In this document: piece by piece, positions 6,269 to 13,723 of the stretch
Numbering within the stretch: position 1 is the first letter of the stretch
Layout: each line of letters begins with the position of its first letter
DNA from: Bacteroidales bacterium
Lineage (GTDB): Bacteria; Bacteroidota; Bacteroidia; Bacteroidales; Muribaculaceae
Reading direction: 5' to 3'
DNA: 13,797 nucleotides
NCBI GenBank assembly: GCA_014800065.1
Contig: JAAVGX010000066.1
Coordinates: 1-13,797 of the forward strand
Program-made: the position numbers and the translations under genes
Notes under the pieces: model-generated
What the model saw: only the letters and a program-made list of their open reading frames with translations
Database searches by the model: none
What the model was told of the DNA's origin: nothing

Positions 6269-9200
6269 TTAATAGATGTCTTTGGAGAACCGTCCGCACA
6301 GTGTTTGGAAGGCACAGTAGGAGCAGGTTGTCTGCTCCGTCGTTTGCCTAAGCGGCACGTTGGGATCGTAAATCTCATTGATAACATCAGTGAGACGAGC
6401 ATAAAATTCGGGTTGAACCTGCGAGTATTTGTACACAGGATTACCCGTGGGAATCTGTATGTAATCCCACGACCGCGTGGCAGCCATCTTCTGCGTAGCT
6501 GAAATCACTGGCTGAATTTCGCCGATAGGCATCAGCTCGGTTGCATACTCGGCATTGTCGAGCAAAGCCTGCGAGTAAAGGAACAGCTGGAAGATGGCGT
6601 GATAATTGTGCTCTTTTCCGAAAACCTTGTCGAAGGTCGTAGCGACGAGATCGTCCGAACCGGTCTTGAAGTCGATCAGTCGGAGTGTGCCGTCGGGCAG
6701 ACGGTCAACGCGGTCGATGGACATTTTGAATCTTATAGTTTGGTTACCGATTGTCCAAGGTACGGTTTTATATTTGGATTCAAAATTCCACTCGCTTGCA
6801 ATATACTCAAAACTGCTGTTGCCGAGAGTTGCGATTTCCACATCGAGCATATTGGCCACGTTGACCTCCACATAATGCACAATCAGCTCACCTTCGGGAG
6901 TAAGTTCCCGGGTGGGGTCCATATCTGCAAGGGTGAGCGAACGGTCGCGCTCGTCCGAGAGCAAAACTGCACGTTTGGCCAGGTCTCGTAGCAACTCGGT
7001 ATTCTCTTTAAATCCTGTAAGGACTGATTTATTGATCACGCCGCCGGGAGCGGTGGCAAACAGTGCCTGCACCACATTGTGGTAGATTGTACCGAAATCA
7101 GCAGCGGTCTTATAATCCACAAGATCTTCAGGTTCACGAAATCCGAGTGCGTACTGCAGATAGAACGAAAGCGGACAACTGAGATACGCCTTCAATGCCG
7201 AGGCGGAGAAGGAAGACCCCTTAGGACCGTTATACAGCATCCGCTTCAGATTTGCCATCACCTTTTCAGACTTGGCGATTTCAAAGTTCTCGGTTGGGTG
7301 TGTTGCGGTAGGATAAGCAAGCACATCCGACTTGATTTTGACCTGCGGGAGCAGATAGCGCACCTGCGACACATAGCGCGATATTTCTCCACCACCAAGC
7401 CCGTCGGTTCGCGCATCGTAAAGCACGGTTACACGCTTGGAGCGCACAATCATGCGGTAGAAACAGTAGGCGTAAGTGTGCTCGAGGCTGTCGAAATCGG
7501 GCAAGCCGTATCCGGCACGCAAAGCCGCAGGAATCATCGTGTTGGAATACTGACGCTTGGGGTATATGCGTTCGTTCATCGACATTATTACCACATTGTC
7601 GAAATCGATGGCACGAGTTTCGAGAACACCCAGAACCTGAAGCCCTTCCAAAGGCTGACCGGCAGCTATGATACCTCGCTGTGCAAAGACACGCTCGAAC
7701 AGATGCAGAAACGTATGTTCCTTCATCTGTACGCTATATCGCTCAATAAGCGAATACAACCGCTCCACAACGCTGCGGAAGTACTTCACCATCTTGCTCT
7801 CATAGCCGGGTTCAACGGCGCTCCCACCTTCGGCAGCCTCAACGTCGGCGGGGCTGACGGCCTCCAAGCCGGCTTCCACCCAATCAAACACCTTCAGAAG
7901 ATAGTTCTTCACCGCCTCCGCATTGTTGAGTTCCTTGATGGGAGTGAACAGCGGAGCCATATCCGGAAAATCCCGCAACAGATCATTGGCAGGTATATTG
8001 TAGAGCCGATTATTGGTTATATACTCCAATATGGCATCTGAATCCTGAGTTTTGAACAGACGCACATGTGGCTGCATCACAACATTCTGCAAGTCCTCGT
8101 AGAAGTAGTTGTACTCGTTGCGGTACTTCTTCGAGCGCAGTTGCATTGAAAGGAGGGAGGAGAAGAAATTGGCAAACCCGGTCACGCGATATGGAATACC
8201 CATAGCAATATTGACGGGATTAATATCACCGGGAATAGCGTAGAGCAAGGGCACCAGCAGGTCGGGGTCGGGCAGAATCACTGCCGTGCGCATCGGGTCG
8301 GTACCGCCGGGATCCGAGTCAGTGGCTATATACCCCAGGTCGGCCCAGTGCTCAAGCACATTGTGAGCCATCTTGGTCTGACCCACATTTGAGGGTACGG
8401 CCTGTATGGTCAGTTTGGCAAACTGCTCGGGAATCGGCACATAGAAATCCTTAGGCGAGGGGAATTCTTTCACCAGACTCTGCAGTATCTTCATAGGCTT
8501 GGGCTGAGTACCGGTGAGGCTATTCGCAAACAGATTCAGCACCGCCGAATCCCAAAAGAAGATAGCGGCTCCGGTGTCCTTCAAGCGCTTCATAATCAAC
8601 GCCTCTGCCCTGGTCACGGAATTGTGTCCCACGAAGGCATAAACATAGCCGTCCTGCAAATCCTCGGCGGAGGTTTCCTTCAACAGAGCCAGCGTGTCGC
8701 GTTCAAGACGCCCCTGAGCTACCATCCCCGCCGTTTCGAGCATTGATTCAAATTCATCGTAGATATCGGACAACAGCTCCCAGATAGCAAAGAATTTCGC
8801 CGACATTTCGCCCCGGAAATTTCCGGACTCATCGCGAAGATGTTTCCAGAATTCAGTCGTCCCGCTTGGCATAAGACCTTCGCCCCAGATGTGATTTATC
8901 ACCGCTATCTGGTCTTCATCAAGATAGTTAGCCTGAATTTCCTTCACATCCTTAAGGTTCTTGAACAACGCCCGCGCATCAACCATTGCACTGTTGAGCT
9001 CGTCGAAGTCGGAAAGTATCATCTTACCCCAGAACAGGAAGGAGTCGAATTCGGGGATTGCTTGATCGGGATTTTTACGGCGCAACACATTAATATATGC
9101 GTTGTAGAGGATGAACAGCTGCTCGTCGGCATCAACCACGAGCTTGTCGGTGAAGCGAGCCATGAAGTTGGCCATCGTGGCAAAATGCGGCAATATGCCG

Positions 9201-9358
9201 GGACGGTCGCCAAGCCCTTGGCAATACGCCTGCTTCAGAAACAGGGATGCGCGTTTGTTGGGGGTGACGAACACCACGCGCTGCGGCGCCTCCCCGTAAT
9301 GAGTGAGTATGTAATCCGCTACTGCGGGCAAAAAGTCGGTACTTTGTGTTTTGGGCAT
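6269..9358 (-). CDS. AddB-like PD-(D/E)XK nuclease with iron-sulfur ligands
   Basis: A 1029-residue protein of the AddB/RecB-nuclease group, which processes double-strand DNA ends for recombination. The N-terminal half is a degenerate helicase fold: VTPNKRASLFLKQAY (31-45) sits where Walker A should be but lacks GxGKT. The C-terminal nuclease is intact: His760 (FGTIYH), Asp882 (MSIDRVD), Asp896 and Lys898 (LRLIDFKTG), and a QLFLYSQALL segment matching the QxxxY region. Four cysteines can bind the AddB-type [4Fe-4S] cluster: Cys728 (YLSCPLSFY) and Cys1012, Cys1015 and Cys1021 (C-x2-C-x5-C). This is the same spacing as in Bacillus AddB. The start is ATG 9358, 15 bp after holB. The expected AddA-like UvrD-family helicase partner is not in the window, so it must be encoded elsewhere if it exists. 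Confidence 0.9.
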   Translation of the reverse strand: MPKTQSTDFLPAVADYILTHYGEAPQRVVFVTPNKRASLFLKQAYCQGLGDRPGILPHFATMANFMARFTDKLVVDADEQLFILYNAYINVLRRKNPDQAIPEFDSFLFWGKMILSDFDELNSAMVDARALFKNLKDVKEIQANYLDEDQIAVINHIWGEGLMPSGTTEFWKHLRDESGNFRGEMSAKFFAIWELLSDIYDEFESMLETAGMVAQGRLERDTLALLKETSAEDLQDGYVYAFVGHNSVTRAEALIMKRLKDTGAAIFFWDSAVLNLFANSLTGTQPKPMKILQSLVKEFPSPKDFYVPIPEQFAKLTIQAVPSNVGQTKMAHNVLEHWADLGYIATDSDPGGTDPMRTAVILPDPDLLVPLLYAIPGDINPVNIAMGIPYRVTGFANFFSSLLSMQLRSKKYRNEYNYFYEDLQNVVMQPHVRLFKTQDSDAILEYITNNRLYNIPANDLLRDFPDMAPLFTPIKELNNAEAVKNYLLKVFDWVEAGLEAVSPADVEAAEGGSAVEPGYESKMVKYFRSVVERLYSLIERYSVQMKEHTFLHLFERVFAQRGIIAAGQPLEGLQVLGVLETRAIDFDNVVIMSMNERIYPKRQYSNTMIPAALRAGYGLPDFDSLEHTYAYCFYRMIVRSKRVTVLYDARTDGLGGGEISRYVSQVRYLLPQVKIKSDVLAYPTATHPTENFEIAKSEKVMANLKRMLYNGPKGSSFSASALKAYLSCPLSFYLQYALGFREPEDLVDYKTAADFGTIYHNVVQALFATAPGGVINKSVLTGFKENTELLRDLAKRAVLLSDERDRSLTLADMDPTRELTPEGELIVHYVEVNVANMLDVEIATLGNSSFEYIASEWNFESKYKTVPWTIGNQTIRFKMSIDRVDRLPDGTLRLIDFKTGSDDLVATTFDKVFGKEHNYHAIFQLFLYSQALLDNAEYATELMPIGEIQPVISATQKMAATRSWDYIQIPTGNPVYKYSQVQPEFYARLTDVINEIYDPNVPLRQTTEQTTCSYCAFQTLCGRFSKDIY

Positions 9359-9373
9359 AGTATAATAATAAGT

Positions 9374-10498
9374 TTATTTCCTGCGAATTAGCATGATAAC
9401 TTTCAACGCCAAATCGAAAAGCACAATACGCGAATTGCCGTTGGCCGCGATATAAATCCGGGTTTTGTCGAAAGCATCAACGATGTCGATAACATTTTTC
9501 TCATTGATAAACGGGAAGAAACGGCTCACGAAATTGCGCTCCTCGGCTGTGAGGGTGAGGATTGAATCCATAGCCAGATGCATCAGGAAACTTTCTCGAA
9601 TCAGGCGACAACAGTAATCGATGAATCGGAGTTTCACTTCCCGGTTGAGCTCGCCTACATCCTTCGCCCAGTCACGCAAGTCCTTCACCTGGCGCGCATA
9701 AGCCTTGCGCATAAGGTCGGCGAACAGGGCCAGGAATTGGCGCCGCTCGGAGTCGAGGCCGGCTATGGCGGTGGCGCGGATTACGTTCCCCTCGGATATT
9801 CGCGACGCTTCGAAAGCGGTTTGCGCGTCAACTCCCCTGCTCTGAAGTATCTCTGCCACAGTTTCATCGTCGTAAGCCTTGACATTGATACGCTGGGTTC
9901 GGGAATAAATGGTGGGGAGAATCATTCGCGAATTATTGCTCACAAGCACAAAGCGCGTATCATCGAAAGGTTCTTCGATGAGTTTCAGAAGGCGGTTCGC
10001 CATGGGCTCGTTCATTCGCTCGGGAAGCCACATAAGCACCATCTTGTAGCTGTCGGAGCGACCCTTGAAAGCCAGGCGGCGAATAAGCTCCTTTGCCTCG
10101 TCAACATAGAACTGCGGCTGCTTCCCTTCTTCCATTGCCTCGTTCCAAAGCTCGAATCCCATGAATGGATTAGCGCGGAGAAATTCCCGGAAATCTTTTA
10201 CCCAGTCATCCGATACGGCCACGGAGCTGCTGTTCTTCTTGATTACAGGAAAGGAGTAAATGGTTTCAAGGGAGTTGAAGTTCTGGTGACGCAGGCAAGA
10301 GGGACAACACCCGCAGCTATCGCCCTCAGGGGTGCGGTTTTGGCAGTGAACATATTGTGCGAAAGCTCTCGCCAGCGCGAATTTTCCCGTACCTTCAGGC
10401 CCTTCGAGAAGGAGCGCGTTGGGGATGCGGTCCGTGTCGGCCATTTGTCGCAGACGTGCCTTCACGTCCTCATGCCCGGGGATATCTGCGAACCTCAT
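9374..10498 (-). CDS. holB: DNA polymerase III delta prime subunit
   Basis: 374 residues, a clamp-loader AAA+ subunit that helps place the sliding clamp on primed DNA. The N-terminus FADIPGHEDVKARLRQM is typical. The P-loop-like GPEGTGK (33-39) is followed by the clamp-loader zinc module: Cys52, Cys62, Cys65 and Cys68 (with an extra Cys64). Further on are NRLLKLIEEP (typically KLLEEP) and an SRTQ motif where other clamp loaders have SRC. RFVLVSNNSRMILPTIYSRTQ is the sensor 1 region. Whether the P-loop still binds ATP is unclear; delta prime is usually inactive as an ATPase. The ATG at 10498 shares ATGA with the stop of the MlaF-type ATPase gene, so it is coupled to a lipid transporter operon. 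The AddB-like gene follows at 15 bp. Confidence 0.92.
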   Translation of the reverse strand: MRFADIPGHEDVKARLRQMADTDRIPNALLLEGPEGTGKFALARAFAQYVHCQNRTPEGDSCGCCPSCLRHQNFNSLETIYSFPVIKKNSSSVAVSDDWVKDFREFLRANPFMGFELWNEAMEEGKQPQFYVDEAKELIRRLAFKGRSDSYKMVLMWLPERMNEPMANRLLKLIEEPFDDTRFVLVSNNSRMILPTIYSRTQRINVKAYDDETVAEILQSRGVDAQTAFEASRISEGNVIRATAIAGLDSERRQFLALFADLMRKAYARQVKDLRDWAKDVGELNREVKLRFIDYCCRLIRESFLMHLAMDSILTLTAEERNFVSRFFPFINEKNVIDIVDAFDKTRIYIAANGNSRIVLFDLALKVIMLIRRK

Positions 10499-11280
10499 TT
10501 GCTACGCTGCTGAATTGTCCCGTGCTCCGCAACATATTCGCGCACTTCCTGAAAGAGGCGCGTGGCGAACACGAAGTTGTTGAGGGCTTCGTTGGTGGTG
10601 TTGTAGATTTTGGTCATATCCCCAACCCATTCGCGATGTCCCTTATTGATGAATATGATATTCTCACCGATACCAAGCACGGAGTTCATATCGTGAGTGT
10701 TTATCACGGTGGTGATACCGTACTCGTGCGTGATGTCGCTCAGAAGTTCGTCAATCAGGATTGATGTCTTGGGGTCGAGGCCGGAGTTAGGCTCGTCGCA
10801 GAAGAGGTATTTGGGATTAAGTGCGATGGCTCGCGCAATGGCTACTCGCTTCTGCATACCACCCGATATCTCGGAAGGGTACTTTTTCTCGGCCCCTCGC
10901 AGATTCACGCGTTCGAGGCAAAACATGGCTCGGTCGAGCATCTCGCTGCGGCTCATCGTGGTGAACATTTCAAGCGGGAACATCACGTTGCCAAGAACGG
11001 TCTCGGAGTCAAACAAGGCCGAACCCTGAAAGAGCATACCTATTTCCTTACGCAAGTTCTTCACGTCGTTCTTACTCATTGTCAGCAGGTTACGCCCGTC
11101 AAAAAGGATTTCGCCATGATCCGGCGTAAGCAGGCCTACCAGCGACTTCATCAGAACGGTTTTTCCCGACCCGCTCTGACCGATTATCAGGTTGGTCTTG
11201 CCTGTATAGAAGGTTGCGTCGACGTTGTGCAAAACGGTGCGCCCGTCGAAGGATTTTACAAGATTCTTTACTTCGATCAT
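10495..11280 (-). CDS. mlaF: ABC transporter ATPase, MlaF type
   Basis: 261 residues, a complete ABC nucleotide-binding subunit. Walker A is GQSGSGKT (34-41), the Q-loop is LFQGSALFD with Gln85, the signature is ISGGMQKR (138-145), Walker B is YLFCDEP (158-164) followed by NSGLDP, and the switch His196 is in NTHD. The ISGGMQKR signature and SALFDSETV after the Q-loop are typical of the MlaF/Ttg2A group, which moves phospholipids between inner and outer membranes. Its permease partner lies directly upstream with an ATGA overlap (stop TGA 11279-11277, start ATG 11280-11278). The substrate-binding MlaD (MCE) protein is missing from the window. The symbol rests on motifs and on the permease neighbour. 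Confidence 0.92.
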   Translation of the reverse strand: MIEVKNLVKSFDGRTVLHNVDATFYTGKTNLIIGQSGSGKTVLMKSLVGLLTPDHGEILFDGRNLLTMSKNDVKNLRKEIGMLFQGSALFDSETVLGNVMFPLEMFTTMSRSEMLDRAMFCLERVNLRGAEKKYPSEISGGMQKRVAIARAIALNPKYLFCDEPNSGLDPKTSILIDELLSDITHEYGITTVINTHDMNSVLGIGENIIFINKGHREWVGDMTKIYNTTNEALNNFVFATRLFQEVREYVAEHGTIQQRSK

Positions 11281-12026
11281 TGGAGGAGCAGTTTAGTGAG
11301 GATAACGTCGAATAGTAGAATGAAAATGCTTGACGACACTACGCCATCGGTGCTGGCCTTACCAACCTGGAGGGCGCCGCCTTTCACATAGTAGCCGTAG
11401 AAGGAGGCGCAGGTGGCTATGATGAACGCGAACACCAGCGATTTGATGATGGAGTACCAAACATACCATTCGCTGAAGAAGGCCTGCAGACCGTAGACGT
11501 ATTTCGACACGGTTATCAGGTCCGTAAACACGGCCACAAGGTAGCCCCCGACGATGGATGTGCCCATACACAGCACCGACAGAACGGGCATAAAGGCCAC
11601 GAAAGCCACGATTTTGGGCAGTACGAGGTAGTTGGCCGAGTTAATACCCATGATTTCAAGGGCATCGATTTGCTCGGTTACTCGCATCGTGCCGATTTCG
11701 GACGCGATATTTGAGCCCACCTTACCCGCCAGAATCAGGCACAGGATGGAGTTGGAAAATTCAAGCAGAACGATGTCGCGCGTCGCAAGGCCCACCGAGT
11801 AAGCCGGAATTAACGGCGAAGCGATGTTCAGCTGCATCTGGATAGCTATAACGGCTCCGATAAATATTGATATTATCAGTACCAGGGGTATCGAATCGAT
11901 ACCCAATTTCATCACCTCGTTCAACGTGCGGCGTCCGAATATCTTGAGTTTGTCCGGAAACACAAGCACGCGACTCAGGAACATGCAGTAGCGCCCGAAG
12001 GTGGCTATTGAGTTGGCTATTATCAT
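11277..12026 (-). CDS. mlaE: ABC transporter permease, MlaE/YrbE type
   Basis: 249 residues, an inner-membrane permease of the MlaE family that forms the MlaE-MlaF core for phospholipid transport. Hydrophobic segments lie at about 45-67 ([20 protein letters not shown]), about 85-105, 133-165 ([20 protein letters not shown] and onward), 190-212 and 225-249. The diagnostic region is [30 protein letters not shown], equivalent to the conserved [24 protein letters not shown] of the family. Length fits the usual 240-260 residues. The ATG at 12026 follows an 85-bp gap carrying short GTTTA repeats. The gene may start the operon that continues through mlaF and holB, though no clear -33/-7 promoter is seen in the gap. 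Confidence 0.92.
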   Translation of the reverse strand: [249 protein letters not shown]

Positions 12027-12036
12027 TTATTTCTTC

Positions 12037-12090
12037 TTTAACTATAAAAACTATATAAACTTCCTAAACTCTTAAACTCTAAACGTTTAA
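12037..12090 (-). repeat. GTTTA short tandem repeat upstream of the MlaE-type gene
   Basis: On the transcribed strand the gap between the nucleotidyltransferase stop and the permease start reads as a run of short units: GTTTAGA, GTTTAAGA, GTTTAGGAA, GTTTATATA, GTTTTTATA, then GTTAAAG. The GTTTA core therefore recurs every 7-9 bases. A perfect 10-base palindrome, TAAACGTTTA, lies at 12080-12089 at the far end of the array. The bioB leader at 2002-2055 has the same core and orientation. No transposase signature or target duplication is apparent. It may be a promoter-region or leader element; its role is not known. Confidence 0.68.
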
Positions 12091-12111
12091 TTTTCAAGCT
12101 CTAACCCCAAG

Positions 12112-13470
12112 TCACTGATCCTTGTTCTTTTTACGGATATGTCGCCGCGGACGCCAGCGCTTTCTGGATTTCTTTTTAGGTTGCTTGTTCTCGGTAGTAT
12201 CGCTGTCGGGTTTGGCGCCCCTGCGGCGGTGCTTGGCAGGCTTGCTTGGAGCCGCCGGTAAACCGTGCCGCTCGTAGTAGGCTTTGACACGACTTCGGAT
12301 GGCATCGACTTGACCGCAGAGTTCGGGGTTCGTGGCTTGGTTGAGAATGTCGATGAAGCGCAGCAGTTTCTCAAGCCGTTCGGGAGTCACGGCGGCGTTG
12401 ATCAGACCATGAAGCTGGCGGTCGCGAAATCCGCTGCCATCGGCCCCGGCATTGCGCAGGCGGTTTTGGTTTGATATCAGAAAGCCGATTTCATTGGTCA
12501 CATTGCGGTCCACTTTCATAACCTTCACTATGGCCTTTGCAAGCTTGGACGATGCGTGCGAAAGACCTATTCCGAGGCGTTCGAGTTCCTCGCCAGGATC
12601 GGACATCTTGCTCAACCCTATCCGGTGAAGAAGGATAGCCATCATCACCTCTGCGTCGGGGTCATTCTGAGCTTCATAAATCTGAGTCATTTTCCGGATT
12701 TCGTCCCAACTGTCAGGGAGTGCCTGGAGCTGTTGCTCCAAGGCCGGAAGTGCATGGTGAAAGATGCCCAAGTCCTTGAAGGCATCAATAGTCTCTACGA
12801 TTCGCGGCTCGGAGATTGACTTGAAAAATTCACCTCCCAAACGAGGTCCCGACACCTGGGCAAGCCCGTCCACATAGGGCCTCATGGCCTCATAGATATT
12901 CTTGCCCAAAGGCCATCCCAGGCGCGAATGGAAGCGGATTACACGAATCATGCGCACGGGGTCGTCCTCGAACGTGTCGCGCGGACGCAACGGCGTGTTC
13001 AGCCGACGCGCATCAAGGTCGGCGATTCCGGTTCCGAGAGGGTCCAGAATCTGGTCCCGGGATATGTCGTAGTAGAGCGAGTTGATGGTCAGGTCGCGCC
13101 TGCGGGCATCCTCCAGAATTGACCCGAATACCGTTTCGGGGCAGTCGGCATTACCGGCATCATAGCGCCCTTTGCGTGTTTGTACGGCTTCGATTTCCAC
13201 ATCCCGAAAGGCTTTCAGACGGAATTTGGACGTGCCGAACTTAAAGAAGTTGATGGGTTTGCCCGCTGTAAGACGCTTATGGTGAAGCCATTCTGCAAAT
13301 TTGATGCTTCCCATGGGCAAATCTATCGCCAGGTCTACATCCTTTATGGGATTACCTAAGTAGGAATCGCGCACACAACCTCCCACCGTAAAAATATGCC
13401 CTTCCCACTCGGTACCGGCAATAGTTTTACGAAGGTAGTCGACGATTGCGCTATATATTTTTGAATTCAT
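12112..13470 (-). CDS. Class II tRNA nucleotidyltransferase / poly(A) polymerase family enzyme
   Basis: 452 residues. The catalytic head is intact: VGGCVRD (29-35), DVDLAID with Asp44 and Asp46 as metal ligands, LEDARRRDLTINSLYYD (119-135), DPLGTGIADL (143-152) and EDDPVRMIRVIRF (168-180). These motifs define CCA-adding enzymes and the related poly(A) polymerases; TINSLYY is closer to the poly(A) polymerase form than the TINALA of CCA enzymes. Where many Bacteroidota CCA enzymes have an HD phosphohydrolase site (LLHDIGKP), this protein has LLHRIG (280-285), so that site is probably dead. The last 44 residues (about 409-452) are a lysine/arginine-rich tail, reminiscent of the basic tail of E. 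coli PcnB. It could make the tRNA 3' CCA end or add poly(A); the sequence alone does not decide. Start is ATG 13470. Confidence 0.85.
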   Translation of the reverse strand: MNSKIYSAIVDYLRKTIAGTEWEGHIFTVGGCVRDSYLGNPIKDVDLAIDLPMGSIKFAEWLHHKRLTAGKPINFFKFGTSKFRLKAFRDVEIEAVQTRKGRYDAGNADCPETVFGSILEDARRRDLTINSLYYDISRDQILDPLGTGIADLDARRLNTPLRPRDTFEDDPVRMIRVIRFHSRLGWPLGKNIYEAMRPYVDGLAQVSGPRLGGEFFKSISEPRIVETIDAFKDLGIFHHALPALEQQLQALPDSWDEIRKMTQIYEAQNDPDAEVMMAILLHRIGLSKMSDPGEELERLGIGLSHASSKLAKAIVKVMKVDRNVTNEIGFLISNQNRLRNAGADGSGFRDRQLHGLINAAVTPERLEKLLRFIDILNQATNPELCGQVDAIRSRVKAYYERHGLPAAPSKPAKHRRRGAKPDSDTTENKQPKKKSRKRWRPRRHIRKKNKDQ

Positions 13471-13527
13471 CTCGTTGTTCTAAGTAAGTGTTCGAATTTA
13501 ATTTATACTATATGAAAACTTATTTCC

Positions 13528-13723
13528 AGAGTGTGTTTACTTTTAAATGATTTTAGCACAAAGAGAGATTTTGGAGTGATTTTTCAAAATTGAAGAAGGA
13601 GCAATGTGGGCATTGCGACTGATGAAACTTTGAAAAAGCGCCCAAAAGATTCTTTGTGGTGGAATCAAAAATTATAATGCACATTATTCATTTATTAATT
13701 TGGTTTAAAAGTAAACACTCTCT
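13528..13723. mobile_element. MITE-like element with terminal inverted repeats
   Basis: The left end AGAGTGTGTTTACTTTTAAA (13528-13547) and the reverse complement of the right end (13704-13723) match at 19 of 20 positions, including 15 consecutive bases. The enclosed 156 bp hold a second, nearly concentric inverted repeat (13557-13658). The size, 196 bp, and the absence of a transposase-sized open frame fit a miniature inverted-repeat transposable element or a decayed insertion-sequence remnant. I see no clear target-site duplication beside the ends, so the exact boundaries and IS family are not fixed. It sits 57 bp upstream of the nucleotidyltransferase start and may affect its expression. 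Confidence 0.62.
13557..13658. repeat. Long imperfect hairpin inside the inverted-repeat element
   Basis: The arms share three aligned blocks of inverted repeat: CACAAAGA (13557-13564) with TCTTTGTG (13651-13658), TTTTGG (13569-13574) with CCAAAA (13642-13647), and TTTTTCAAA (13580-13588) with TTTGAAAAA (13629-13637). All are centred within a base of 13608. At the apex a perfect stem, GCAATG/CATTGC (13601-13606 with 13611-13616), closes a TGGG loop. Four concentric paired blocks cannot easily arise by chance, so the region likely folds as RNA or cruciform DNA. It lacks a terminal T-run on either strand and so does not look like an ordinary terminator. Confidence 0.7.

Noticed and set aside
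7079..8041. A 320-codon open frame on the plus strand
   Set aside because: It lies fully antisense to the AddB-like nuclease, whose catalytic and cluster residues are intact, and its translation shows no recognisable domain. A shadow of GC-biased codon use is sufficient explanation.
9578..10513. A 311-codon open frame on the plus strand
   Set aside because: It is antisense to holB, which has the P-loop and zinc cysteines in place. The antisense translation shows no family motif.
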